Below are positions 34,934 to 43,467 of a DNA stretch of 64,000 nucleotides, piece after piece (the first letter of the stretch is position 1; each line of letters opens with the position of its first letter). A program made the position numbers and the translations under genes. The notes beneath the pieces were generated by a model. That model was not told the DNA's origin, did no database searches, and saw only the letters and a program-made list of their open reading frames with translations. Origin of the DNA: NVTR01 sp036479015 (GTDB taxonomy: Bacteria; Pseudomonadota; Alphaproteobacteria; Rhodobacterales; Rhodobacteraceae); assembly GCA_036479015.1 (NCBI GenBank), contig JAZGFB010000018.1, positions 74,175 to 138,174 on the forward strand, given 5' to 3'.

Positions 34934-35006
34934 GGCAGCCCCACTGATTTGCGAATTGTCGTGGGTTATAGTGATGGCACGCGCAGGTGCAAGGGGTGAG
35001 TGCCCG

Positions 35007-36326
35007 CTATGCTGGCGGTTTGACACCAAAATGGCTGCGCCACGCTGCATAGGCAAAACCAGTTGCCAGAACCAGAAACGCAGCCACGCCAATAAGCTGG
35101 TAATGATATGGCGGAATTCCTTCCAGATCAAGGTTTGCCCGCATTTGATCCTGCATGTCAAAACGGTAGAGTCGTAATATAGGTCTAAAAATTGGACCAA
35201 AGCATAGCGTCAGATAAAGTGTCCCTAACTTTGCGCCAAGGCGGTCAATCAATACCGGCGCGAAACAGGCGGCAGGGATGTAATAATAGACCCATGAAAT
35301 GGGTGATAAAAGTGCCATCAAAATAAGAGCAAGCGGCCAGAGAGTGGCCGTCTGAATATCTGGAGTGGTGCGGGAAAATGCCCGGATAATCAGGGCAAAA
35401 ACAGCAATGAATATACCGTTGGAAACCATGCGCCAAAGTGCGGGTCGTGCAATGTTGTACCAACCGGGGTCCGGAACCGATGCGGTCGGGGGCTCTAGCC
35501 CTGCCACCCAGATCAAATCATCGGTAAAAAATAATTGGGCAATGGCTGCATCCACATTAAAGCTGATGGCCGTGACAAGTACAGTATCTGATATCAGCGA
35601 AATTTGGTCAAAAAATGCCCGGTGCAACGGCCAATCCGCCCAGATCAAAGACGTAAGACCAAGGGCCGTGCCAAACAACAAAAAGCTCCAAAATGCCCGC
35701 CGTTGATGGCCAAACAACCAGAACAATGCAAAAATTGCCGGGTAGATTTTGATTGCTGCGGCAATGGCAAGGGCCAGTCCCGCAACGATAGAAGCATTGG
35801 CGCGAATACGTTCAACGGACAGAACCAGCAAAAAGCTTACCAAAATTTGCGGCTGGTTCTGATTGAGGGCGATGGTTCCAATATGGGTGCTAAGCAGAAT
35901 AAAAATGGCCAGTCCCATAAATATTGCTGGGTTCAGTTGCGATCGCGTTGCCCGATAGGCCAAATATGGCGTGGCAATTAATAGGATACAATTCACCATC
36001 AGCGCGACCGCAGCGACCCGCCAAAAATTCACCTCGGCGATAAATTGTCCAAGCTTTGCCCAAATGGGCGGGTAAATGAACGGATAAATTGCCCCCTCAT
36101 ATTGGTATTCCCGGGCCATAAAGTCGCGCCATTCAGACGGTGGATACATCAGAAAAGTATCGGTCACGGCTGGATAAACCTGATCGGGTTGCCCCGCGGT
36201 CAGGAATTGCCCGGCAAGCCAGGTCGCCATTAGATCCGGGGAATGGGTTGGAAAAAACCAATAAAACGACAGGCCAAATCCGGCTAACAATATTGCCGCA
36301 ACTAGGCGGTTATTGGATGAATTCAT
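35007..36326 (-). CDS. GT87-family (DUF2029) membrane glycosyltransferase-like protein
   Basis: A 439-residue polytopic membrane protein with around ten hydrophobic segments. The N-terminal loop contains HSPDLMATWLAGQFL with an acidic residue, then FIYPPIWA, patterns of the polyprenol-phosphate-mannose-dependent GT-C transferases (GT87/DUF2029). The acceptor is unknown. It lies upstream of carB on the same strand, 73 bases apart, but a functional link is unlikely. Divergent from aspS. Base composition is somewhat AT-richer than carB. Confidence 0.72.
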   Translation of the reverse strand: MNSSNNRLVAAILLAGFGLSFYWFFPTHSPDLMATWLAGQFLTAGQPDQVYPAVTDTFLMYPPSEWRDFMAREYQYEGAIYPFIYPPIWAKLGQFIAEVNFWRVAAVALMVNCILLIATPYLAYRATRSQLNPAIFMGLAIFILLSTHIGTIALNQNQPQILVSFLLVLSVERIRANASIVAGLALAIAAAIKIYPAIFALFWLFGHQRRAFWSFLLFGTALGLTSLIWADWPLHRAFFDQISLISDTVLVTAISFNVDAAIAQLFFTDDLIWVAGLEPPTASVPDPGWYNIARPALWRMVSNGIFIAVFALIIRAFSRTTPDIQTATLWPLALILMALLSPISWVYYYIPAACFAPVLIDRLGAKLGTLYLTLCFGPIFRPILRLYRFDMQDQMRANLDLEGIPPYHYQLIGVAAFLVLATGFAYAAWRSHFGVKPPA

Positions 36327-36519
36327 TTTGCTCGCGCCCTATAATTTTTCCCTAGAAGCTATGCGAATATTGATTTTCCATCAAGAATATTTGCGCCCTG
36401 GCGATATTTTTCTAACAAACGTGGCTCCTCAGCCGCCTTGAAACACCTATCCCGCCTTGACTTTGGTCCGCCCAAAGGGTGTATCGGCGCGGACAAGCAA
36501 ACCCCCGAAGGGAACTCTC

Positions 36520-38298
36520 ATGCACGCCTATCGCAGCCATAACTGTGTTCAGCTGAACAAATCAAATGTTGGCGACACCGTTCGCCTGTCGGGCTGGGTG
36601 CATCGGGTGCGTGACCACGGCGGCATTTTGTTCATTGATCTGCGCGACCATTACGGCATTACCCAGGTGTTGTGTGACCCAGACAGCCCGGTTTTCGCCG
36701 CCATGGAAAAGGTGCGCGCAGAATGGTGCATCCGCATCGACGGAAACGTCATGGCGCGTGACGCCGAATTGGTGAACAGCAAAATCCCCACCGGCGAGGT
36801 AGAGGTGTTCATCCGCGATCTGGAAGTGCTGGGCACCGCCGACGAGCTGCCATTGCAGGTGTTTGGCGATCAGGAATACCCGGAAGAAACCCGGCTAAAA
36901 TATCGCTATCTCGATCTGCGCCGTGAAAAGCTGCAAAACAACATGAAGCTGCGCTCTGACGTGGTGGCGCACCTGCGCCGCGCCATGTGGGACAAAGAAT
37001 TCCGCGAATACCAAACCCCGATCATCACATCCTCCAGCCCGGAAGGCGCGCGTGATTTCCTGATCCCCAGCCGCCTGCACCCCGGCAAATTCTACGCGCT
37101 GCCCCAGGCACCCCAGCAGTTTAAACAGCTGATCATGGTGTCGGGTTTTGACAAATATTTCCAAATCGCCCCGTGTTTTCGTGACGAAGACCCGCGCGCT
37201 GACCGTTCGCCCACAGATTTTTACCAGCTTGATCTGGAAATGTCGTTTGTCGAACAACAGGACGTGTTTGATACCATTCAGCCTGTAATCCAGGGCTGTT
37301 TTGAAGAATTCGGCGGCGGTCGCAAGGTTGATACCGACTGGCCGCAGATATCCTACCGCGACGCCGCCCTATGGTATGGCACCGACAAACCCGACCTGCG
37401 CAACCCGATCAAAATGCAGATCGTATCAGACCATTTTGCAGGCTCCGGCTTCAAAATATTCGCGTCCCTGCTTGAACAGGACGGAACAGAAATCCGCGCC
37501 ATTCCAGCGCCGGGCGGCGGATCACGCAAATTTTGCGACCGGATGAATTCGTTTGCCCAAAAAGAAGGCCTGCCAGGGATGGGTTATATTTTCTGGCGTG
37601 ACCAAGGTGAGGGCATGGAAGCCGCAGGCCCCTTGGCCAAAAACATCGGCCCCGAACGCACCGAAGCCATCCGCCAGCAACTTGGCCTGAATGTCGGCGA
37701 CGCCGCGTTCTTCCTGGGCGGCAAGCCAAAAGCCTTTGAAACCGTTGCCGGAAAAGCCCGCACTGAAATTGGCAATCAACTAAAACTAACCGATCTGAAC
37801 CGGTTCGCGTTTTGCTGGATCGTTGATTTCCCGATCTACGAAAAAGATGAAGAAACCGGCAAGATTGACTTTGAACACAACCCGTTTTCCATGCCCCAGG
37901 GTGGCATGGCAGCCCTGGACGGTGACCCGCTGGATGTGCTGGGTTATCAATATGATCTTGCTTGCAACGGCTATGAATTTGTCAGCGGCGCGATCCGAAA
38001 TCACCAGCCTGAAATCATGTTCAAAGCCTTTGAAATTGCAGGTTACGGCAAAGACGAAGTCGAAAAACGTTTCGGCGGTATGGTCAACGCCTTTAAGTTT
38101 GGCGCACCACCCCACGGTGGCTGTGCAGCCGGTATTGATCGCATGGTGATGTTGCTGGCGGATGAAGCCAACATCCGCGAAGTCATCATGTTCCCGATGA
38201 ACCAGCGCGCCGAAGACCTGATGATGGGGGCGCCAAATCAGCCCCAGAATGCCCAGTTGCGCGAATTGCACCTGCGGGTGATCCCCCAGGATCAGTAG
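36520..38298 (+). CDS. aspS: aspartyl-tRNA synthetase
   Basis: A 592-residue class IIb synthetase of bacterial type. N-terminal OB-fold (SGWVHRVRDHGGILFIDLRDHYG), motif 2 (PCFRDEDPRADRSPTDFYQLD), the large GAD insert (about 290-420) and motif 3 (GGCAAGIDRMVMLLAD) are present. GAAGGG precedes ATG 36520 by 8 bases; the frame open to 36457 lacks family similarity. Whether it also charges tRNA-Asn depends on GatCAB, not visible here. It converges on the Flp-like mini-gene. Confidence 0.97.
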   Translation: MHAYRSHNCVQLNKSNVGDTVRLSGWVHRVRDHGGILFIDLRDHYGITQVLCDPDSPVFAAMEKVRAEWCIRIDGNVMARDAELVNSKIPTGEVEVFIRDLEVLGTADELPLQVFGDQEYPEETRLKYRYLDLRREKLQNNMKLRSDVVAHLRRAMWDKEFREYQTPIITSSSPEGARDFLIPSRLHPGKFYALPQAPQQFKQLIMVSGFDKYFQIAPCFRDEDPRADRSPTDFYQLDLEMSFVEQQDVFDTIQPVIQGCFEEFGGGRKVDTDWPQISYRDAALWYGTDKPDLRNPIKMQIVSDHFAGSGFKIFASLLEQDGTEIRAIPAPGGGSRKFCDRMNSFAQKEGLPGMGYIFWRDQGEGMEAAGPLAKNIGPERTEAIRQQLGLNVGDAAFFLGGKPKAFETVAGKARTEIGNQLKLTDLNRFAFCWIVDFPIYEKDEETGKIDFEHNPFSMPQGGMAALDGDPLDVLGYQYDLACNGYEFVSGAIRNHQPEIMFKAFEIAGYGKDEVEKRFGGMVNAFKFGAPPHGGCAAGIDRMVMLLADEANIREVIMFPMNQRAEDLMMGAPNQPQNAQLRELHLRVIPQDQ

Positions 38299-38299
38299 G

Positions 38300-38482
38300 T
38301 CAAAGGTCTGGGTTAACCGAATCCATTGCGTTACCAACGTTGATAGTCATATCAAGTGCGCCGCCAAAAACTGACGCACTGATAACAATGGCGACAGACA
38401 TAAGCAGTGCGGTTAGAAACACCCAGTCAACGGTGACGGCCCCGGCAGAACTGTACCAAAACTTGTTAATTTCATTCAACAT
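38300..38482 (-). CDS. Flp-pilin-like single-span mini-protein
   Basis: A 60-residue protein: short polar start with FWYSSAGAVTVDWV, one membrane helix (about 19-42) and an Asp/Asn-rich tail. The Gly-Ala-x-x-x-Asp-Trp junction before the helix resembles Flp/TadE-type pilins (GATAIEY) with Asp in place of Glu. GGAAG sits 8 bases before ATG 38482. A shorter relative follows upstream at 38753-38872. No tad/cpa pilus genes are in the window, so function is open. Confidence 0.65.
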   Translation of the reverse strand: MLNEINKFWYSSAGAVTVDWVFLTALLMSVAIVISASVFGGALDMTINVGNAMDSVNPDL

Positions 38483-38686
38483 TATCTTCCCAATCGTTAC
38501 AAAATTTAAACCTGACACACTCCCCTGAAACATTTCAGCTTTCGGGGCCGTCGACGGGATCATAGCGAAGACTTGTTCAAATGAAGTCAAAAATAAGACA
38601 TTATGGATAGTTCGGGGTCAATCACCGCTGAAGGGGGTGATTGTTTGGGAATCCCCCCTGTTTTTGGCATGTTTGGCATACGGCAA

Positions 38687-38712
38687 TAAAAAAACCCGCC
38701 AAAATGGCGGGC
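38687..38712 (-). terminator. intrinsic terminator for the 38753-38872 mini-gene
   Basis: Read on the minus strand: GCCCGCC-ATTTT-GGCGGGT followed by seven T, 41 bases after the stop. It indicates that the small frame above it is really transcribed on the minus strand. Confidence 0.85.
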
Positions 38713-38752
38713 TCACATCAGCCGGATAAAGGTGTTGCTTCTGGCGGGGCGG

Positions 38753-38872
38753 CTATGAAATGGTTGAAACCATCGCAATCCCAAGCGACATAACACCGGC
38801 AGCAAATACCGCCCAATCAACAATTGAGCTGCCCAGGCTTTCGTTCCAGAAACGCTTTGTAAACGCCGTCAT
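38753..38872 (-). CDS. 39-residue Flp-like mini-protein
   Basis: A 39-residue frame beginning MTAFTKRFWNES and continuing GSSIVDWAVFAAGVMS, with one membrane helix to the end. It shares the FW..S.G...VDW pattern with the 38300-38482 protein. GGAG lies about 10 bases upstream and a strong terminator follows. Small size makes the call tentative, but site, frame, paralogue and terminator agree. Likely an inner-membrane or pilin-like peptide of unknown role. Confidence 0.65.
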   Translation of the reverse strand: MTAFTKRFWNESLGSSIVDWAVFAAGVMSLGIAMVSTIS

Positions 38873-39034
38873 TTGCTTTGCTCCAGTCCATTCTGTGTCA
38901 GGCTTCATGCGTGTAATGCTGACCCAATAAATGTTGCGCCTGATTGGGGCAACATTACGGTGACTGGGGTTCTTATTCAGGGTAAATCTACTATAGTTGG
39001 ACGTAATTTAAGATCATCAATCCGGATAAAACGC

Positions 39035-39757
39035 ATGAAAATCAAGAAGATAAGCAATAAGATCGATAATTGGACGCCCCCGGTCCGCCCCAATTTGATT
39101 GAATTAGAAGGCCGATATACCCGCCTGGCACCGCTGTGCGCACAGGCCCATTCAGAGCCGCTTTTTCGGGCGAATTCAGCCGATGATAGCATCTGGGATT
39201 ATTTGCCATACGGCCCCTATGCCACAGTGTCTGATTACCGGTCATGGGTTGCGGATGCCCAAGGCGGCCATGACCCAGCCTATGTGGCGATTATGGACAA
39301 AGAGCACAGCGTCTGGGCCGGGGTCGCCAGTTTCATGCGCATCAACCCCGAAATGGGGGTGATCGAAGTTGGCGGCATTAACTATGCCCGCCGCCTACAA
39401 CGCACCCGGGCTGCAACTGAAACCATGTATCTGATGATGAAATGGGCGTTTGAAGCCGGATACCGACGCTATGAATGGAAATGTAACGCGTTGAATATGC
39501 CCTCACGTCGGGCCGCACAACGGCTTGGTTTCAGCTATGAAGGCATTTTTCGCCAATCGATGATCGTCAAAAATCGCAACCGCGATACCGCCTGGTTCGC
39601 GATCATTGACAGTGAATGGCCGGCGCTTAAGCAGGCGTTCCAACAGTGGCTTGCGCCCGAAAATTTTGATGGCGATGGACGCCAGCTCTGTTCACTTGCC
39701 ACACTGACCGCCCCGGTGCGTGTCAGCCAGGACCCAGAATTGGCCGAACAGGTCTAA
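39035..39757 (+). CDS. GNAT family N-acetyltransferase
   Basis: A 240-residue protein of the RimJ/RimL-like acetyltransferase type (Acetyltransf_3). Early part: NLIELEGRYTRLAPL; core: WAGVASFMRINPEMGVIEVGGINY...TRAATETMYLMMKWAFE; acetyl-CoA site and ALNMPSRRAAQRLGFSYEGIFR in the usual place. The tail after about 200 is extra. Substrate unknown; could modify a protein N-terminus, amine or drug. Start ATG 39035 is chosen over a longer frame because the upstream residues do not look coding. It converges on the receiver protein gene, 3 bases between stops. Confidence 0.88.
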   Translation: MKIKKISNKIDNWTPPVRPNLIELEGRYTRLAPLCAQAHSEPLFRANSADDSIWDYLPYGPYATVSDYRSWVADAQGGHDPAYVAIMDKEHSVWAGVASFMRINPEMGVIEVGGINYARRLQRTRAATETMYLMMKWAFEAGYRRYEWKCNALNMPSRRAAQRLGFSYEGIFRQSMIVKNRNRDTAWFAIIDSEWPALKQAFQQWLAPENFDGDGRQLCSLATLTAPVRVSQDPELAEQV

Positions 39758-39760
39758 CCC

Positions 39761-40495
39761 CTAAACAACCTTGCAGTGCTGCAGCCGGTCCTGCACCAAC
39801 CCGGCAATCCGGGCCACATCCTGGTTGACGGGTCGGCCATTTTTGCACGACTGATCCAGATCGCGGGCGGCACCTGCTAACTGGTCATCCTTGGCCAGCC
39901 GGGCCACGCCGGTTAGAAATTGCGCGACATAGATCAGCGATTTCTCGTCATGGCTGGACGCGGTCAGAATATCTGAAATTGATGCCAGATCGTCGCGCAG
40001 CGCCAACTGGTCTGGGGCAATTTCATCATCACCAACCGGGCGCAGCCCGCGGGGCTGCTGTTCTGCCGGTAAATGTGCCAGCACAGCCGCCTGAAATGCG
40101 GCGAGGTTGATGATGGGTTTTTCCAAAAAACCATCCGCCCCGGCGGCCAGCGCAATACTTTGCCCTTCACTGTCACCACTGATCCCAAGCAACACCTGGA
40201 TGCGGGGGGTGGCATGTGCCAGTTCGCGGATCAAATCAGCACCTGACCCATCCGGCAGACCCAGATCAACGATCACCACCACCGGTTGGTAAACTGACAA
40301 ATGCCGATGGGCAGATTTTAGACTGTCAGCCCGTCTAATACGGGCGCCCGAACGCAGGCATAACAGGCGCATGGCTTCACAGGCGAACAGACTGTCCTCA
40401 ACCACCAACACAGTCAGGCCCAATAGCGGCCGGGCAGCGGTGGGGGTTTGGGTGATAAAGAAATTTTCTAAATTATCTGGCATGTTGGGGCTCAT
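39761..40495 (-). CDS. response regulator receiver-domain protein without DNA-binding output
   Basis: A 244-residue protein. The receiver domain spans about 27-148: LTVLVVEDSLFACEAM with acidic pocket, phosphoryl-acceptor Asp in VIVDLGLPDGSG (about residue 77) and the conserved Lys in FLEKPI. The C-terminal 90 residues are helical (ALRDDLASISDIL..., LAGAARDLDQSC) and could be an HPt-like or dimerisation region, but no His in a clear HPt motif is seen. No partner kinase adjacent. Start ATG 40495; Met5 is an alternative. Confidence 0.8.
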   Translation of the reverse strand: MSPNMPDNLENFFITQTPTAARPLLGLTVLVVEDSLFACEAMRLLCLRSGARIRRADSLKSAHRHLSVYQPVVVIVDLGLPDGSGADLIRELAHATPRIQVLLGISGDSEGQSIALAAGADGFLEKPIINLAAFQAAVLAHLPAEQQPRGLRPVGDDEIAPDQLALRDDLASISDILTASSHDEKSLIYVAQFLTGVARLAKDDQLAGAARDLDQSCKNGRPVNQDVARIAGLVQDRLQHCKVV

Positions 40496-40630
40496 TTATT
40501 TGATACCCTAGTTAAGGCGCGACAAGGTGAATAGTCCGTTAACTGCGCCGGACTTGTGACAGTCTTTTCACTTGCCGGGCCCAGTTGTCAGATGGATAAG
40601 GGGGCAGAGATTATAACAGAGGTGCCAGCC

Positions 40631-41035
40631 ATGATCGGACGACTAAACCATGTGGCTATTGCTGTGCCTGATCTGGCGGCGGCGGCGGCGCAATACCGCG
40701 ATATGTTCGGGGCCGAAGTGGGCGCGCCCCAACCAGAACCTGACCACGGCGTCACCGTTGTTTTTATCGACCTGCCAAACACCAAAATTGAACTGCTGCA
40801 CCCGCTGGGCGATAACAGCCCGATCACGGCCTTTCTGGAGAAATACCCCTCCGGTGGCATCCACCACATATGTTATGAGGTCGACAATATCGTGACTGCC
40901 CGCGACCGGCTGGTTGGAAAAGGCGCACGGGTGTTGGGCAGAGGGGAGCCTAAAACCGGCGCCCATGGCAAACCGGTGCTGTTTCTACACCCCAAAGACT
41001 TCACCGGAACATTGATAGAATTGGAGCAAATCTGA
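40631..41035 (+). CDS. mce: methylmalonyl-CoA epimerase
   Basis: A 134-residue vicinal-oxygen-chelate enzyme that interconverts (S)- and (R)-methylmalonyl-CoA. GRLNHVAIAVPDL has the first metal His, PNTKIELLHPLGDNSPI the Glu and His region, and GGIHHICYEVDN the third. GAGG is about 11 bases before ATG 40631. It overlaps the DUF1467 gene by one base (TGATG), a pairing known in Rhodobacterales. No mutase subunit is nearby. Confidence 0.93.
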   Translation: MIGRLNHVAIAVPDLAAAAAQYRDMFGAEVGAPQPEPDHGVTVVFIDLPNTKIELLHPLGDNSPITAFLEKYPSGGIHHICYEVDNIVTARDRLVGKGARVLGRGEPKTGAHGKPVLFLHPKDFTGTLIELEQI

Positions 41036-41289
41036 TGGCCCCCACAAGCGCAATCGTACTGTACGCCGTTGTCTGGTTCATGGTGATGTTCATCGTGCTG
41101 CCAATCCGGCGACGCACCCAGGGTGACGAAGGCAAAATAGTGCCCGGTACCCAAGCCGGTGCCCCGGCAAATTTTGATGTCCGCAAAACCATGATACTGG
41201 TCAGCGGTATCGCGCTGGTGGTCTGGGGAATAATCGTGGCAATCATTGTGTCGGGCGTGATCAGCATACGCGATCTGGGCTGGATCTAG
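41035..41289 (+). CDS. DUF1467 family membrane protein
   Basis: An 84-residue protein with two membrane helices (about 5-24 and 52-76). The pattern ...LYAVVWFMVMFIVLPIRRRTQGDEGKIVPGTQAGAPA and then the second helix are the DUF1467 family. Function unknown. Start codon overlaps the mce stop by one base. Confidence 0.88.
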   Translation: MAPTSAIVLYAVVWFMVMFIVLPIRRRTQGDEGKIVPGTQAGAPANFDVRKTMILVSGIALVVWGIIVAIIVSGVISIRDLGWI

Positions 41290-41444
41290 GGGCCGGCCCC
41301 ACAACCCTGCACCCCCAGCGCCGGATCAGTTTTCACCACGGGGCGCTAAAAGTAGGCGGACACCGCGGCGTTACATAGCACAGGTTTGGACTTGGTATCG
41401 GTAAATTTGGCCGCAGGTTGCGCCGCGCTTTGCGCGTCGCGGGG

Positions 41445-41487
41445 CGATTTTTCTGCGAAAAATCGAGTGCCTCCGGCGGGGATATTT
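41445..41487 (+). repeat. dispersed intergenic repeat, copy A
   Basis: A perfect hairpin CGATTTTT-N5-AAAAATCG (41445-41465) followed by GCCTCCGGCGGGGATATTT (41469-41487). The latter string recurs at 43330-43348, and slightly changed near 52902. It resembles short repeats I know from Roseobacter-group genomes. The 670-base gap 41290-41958 also holds a direct repeat GTTTTCACCACGGGG at 41329 and 41528. Confidence 0.6.
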
Positions 41488-41566
41488 ATGGAACCAAGAT
41501 ATTTAGAGCGTTTTCGTCTGTAGTCATGTTTTCACCACGGGGTGGGCCACCAGTGGTAGGTTTGAT

Positions 41567-41809
41567 TTGTTTGGGGGCAGGGCCCTGATCCGAGACTATG
41601 GTGTTATCCCCTACTTGAACCGCGTTTCGCAGACCAGAGGTGGTCGAATTTTAGCTATTGAATTTTACCCGGGTGAGTTGGTCCATGAATGGGAAAGCTT
41701 TGATGTGTTTTTGTCTAGTGAAATCAAACGACTGAATTCGATTGTGGCCGATGATGGAACTGTTTTGAACTTGGATGCCTGGGCCGATTACAATTGGGAT
41801 GTAGCATAG
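41567..41809 (+). CDS. possible small or truncated gene
   Basis: An open frame of about 80 codons in a gene-poor stretch: acidic, with one FDVFLSSEIKRLN region and a Trp/Asp-rich end. It starts with TTG and no convincing ribosome site, and the frame is open upstream without a Met, so it may be the 3' part of a decayed gene. I do not recognise a family. Codon choice looks plausible but not decisive. Confidence 0.3.
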   Translation: MFGGRALIRDYGVIPYLNRVSQTRGGRILAIEFYPGELVHEWESFDVFLSSEIKRLNSIVADDGTVLNLDAWADYNWDVA

Positions 41810-41958
41810 TTTAGGTAATCTCGGGCATCTGCCAACATGCCAACCTTCTACCCCCCCCCAACCAGAATGCTCGCCAACGGCCCGCGCCCTCACTTATTGT
41901 TGGTTTGAGGTGCGATTTCCAGCGGAGGGTGCTGCGGCGCTACTGCAGGCGCCAGACC

Positions 41959-42648
41959 CTAACCCCGGTTCAGCCGATGGAACAGATGGGTGAAGGTGGC
42001 CGCCCCCAGGATCGGCACCAACAGGTTGATCACCGGAATGCTTAGGGGCACCGCCATCAGCGCCCCAGCCAGCCAGATCTGTCCCAAATGGGCGCGCCAC
42101 ATATCACGTGCCTGTTGGCGGCCCATGCGGCGCATGGCGACCAGCTGAAAATATTCCCGGCCCAACAGATACCCGTTCAACCCCCAAAAAATCAGCGGCG
42201 CGGCGGGTGCAAACAGTAAATACAGCACCAGAGCTGCGATATTTGCACCAATCAGCACAGCCAAAAACCGCGCTGTGTCCTGTAATGCCTGGGCCCAGGA
42301 AACGGTGCCTGCGGCGGCCAGATGCGGATAGTGGCGTTCCTCTACCGCATCGGCCACATCATCTAGAAACAGCGAAGTGAACGCCGATGCCACCGGCACC
42401 ATCAGGAAAACTGAGAGAACCAGCATCAACAGGATCGAGGCACCCGATATCAGGTTATCAACCCAGGTGACGGTACCGAGCCAAGGCAGGGCAACACTTT
42501 CTGGTGCGAGCCATGAGATCAGCCATAAGACCGACCCGTAAACCCCAAACAGTAACGCGAGGGTCAGGCCAATTCCCAACAGTAACACCCGGCGAAACCG
42601 GTGGTCACCCAATTGCGCCAGGGCCTTAAGAAAATCTGTAAAAATCAT
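41959..42648 (-). CDS. EI24/CysZ-like membrane protein
   Basis: A 229-residue protein with several hydrophobic segments. The motif FDLFVARRMR-like stretch appears as GREYFQLVAMRRMGRQQA (about 164-181), and the LMVPVASAFTSLFLDDVADAVEERHYP region (about 82-108) is typical of the EI24 domain family, which includes the sulfate permease CysZ. Sulfate transport cannot be asserted. Start overlaps the nitroreductase stop by 4 bases (ATGA). Confidence 0.85.
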   Translation of the reverse strand: MIFTDFLKALAQLGDHRFRRVLLLGIGLTLALLFGVYGSVLWLISWLAPESVALPWLGTVTWVDNLISGASILLMLVLSVFLMVPVASAFTSLFLDDVADAVEERHYPHLAAAGTVSWAQALQDTARFLAVLIGANIAALVLYLLFAPAAPLIFWGLNGYLLGREYFQLVAMRRMGRQQARDMWRAHLGQIWLAGALMAVPLSIPVINLLVPILGAATFTHLFHRLNRG

Positions 42649-43223
42649 ACGCTTTTCCAGGTTATTTTTTGTGCGATATCAGGGCGGGGCCGCTCGGGGG
42701 GCGGGTTGCGTTCGGTGCCCAGAAATATCAACCCGGCGATGGTTTCACCGCCTGCCAACCCCAGGCCCTGGGTGACAAATTCCTGGTCATGGCTGGCCCA
42801 GCCGCTAAGCCAGTTTGCCCCCCAGCCCGACGCCAGCGCGGCGTTCAGCAACGACAGGCAAACCGCCCCGGCGGAATACAGCTGTTCAATTTCGGGCACT
42901 TTTTCAGACGCCATAGGGCTGGCGATTACGGCCACGGCAAGTACCCCGTCACGGTATTGCGCCACCCCCTTGGCCCGTTTGCCCGGCTCAATCGCCAATG
43001 CATCGCCCCGTGATTGCGCCAGATCAGCCAGCCGTTTCAGGGCCGGTTCGCGCAGCACGATCAGGCGCCAAGGTTCCAGTTTGCCATGGTCCGGAACCCG
43101 CAAAGCGGCGGTCATAATGCCAGACAGTTCATCGGCACTGGGCACCGGCGCCTGCAGGGTCTTGCCCGGGCAAGACCGGCGCAACAGCAGAAACTTTAGG
43201 GCCTCAGGGTTGGGTGTTGGCAT
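42645..43223 (-). CDS. nitroreductase family protein
   Basis: A 192-residue FMN-dependent oxidoreductase of the nitroreductase fold. FLLLRRSCP, PDHGKLEPWRLIVLR (FMN-binding side), the SAGAVCLSLLNAALASGWGANWLSG middle and the GLIFLGT end fit the family. Physiological substrate unknown. AAAGGAG lies 9 bases before ATG 43223. It is the first gene of a pair with EI24. A 12-codon piece resembling its N-terminus recurs at 52815-52848. Confidence 0.9.
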   Translation of the reverse strand: MPTPNPEALKFLLLRRSCPGKTLQAPVPSADELSGIMTAALRVPDHGKLEPWRLIVLREPALKRLADLAQSRGDALAIEPGKRAKGVAQYRDGVLAVAVIASPMASEKVPEIEQLYSAGAVCLSLLNAALASGWGANWLSGWASHDQEFVTQGLGLAGGETIAGLIFLGTERNPPPERPRPDIAQKITWKSV

Positions 43224-43280
43224 ATGCGGGCTCCTTTCGTCCCATGTCGGGGTTTTGCGCAATGGCTTCAAGGGGGCATT

Positions 43281-43349
43281 GGTAAATTGAGGCACCAAAG
43301 GGTGCCATTATTTTTAGCCCTTCCGGCGAGCCTCCGGCGGGGATATTTT
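43281..43349 (+). repeat. dispersed intergenic repeat, copy B
   Basis: A 69-base element that recurs with about five differences at 52853-52921. It contains GGCACC-AAAG-GGTGCC followed by ATTATTTTT, which could end plus-strand transcripts, and then the GCCTCCGGCGGGGATATTT string shared with copy A. Located upstream of the nitroreductase gene. Confidence 0.8.
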
Positions 43350-43467
43350 TGAAAAGGTGAAAATGGGGGCAAGGCAAATATGTCCAACACCTGGATGCAG
43401 GCAGGCCCAGATTTGCAGCTGGCCAGGGCATCGATCTTGATCATTCCACGCGGGTGGCGCCAATTGG

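Noticed and set aside
36370..36384. TTGAT...ATCAA resembling an FNR box between the GT87-like gene and aspS
   Set aside because: The spacer is 5 bases instead of 4, which destroys the dyad spacing required for FNR.
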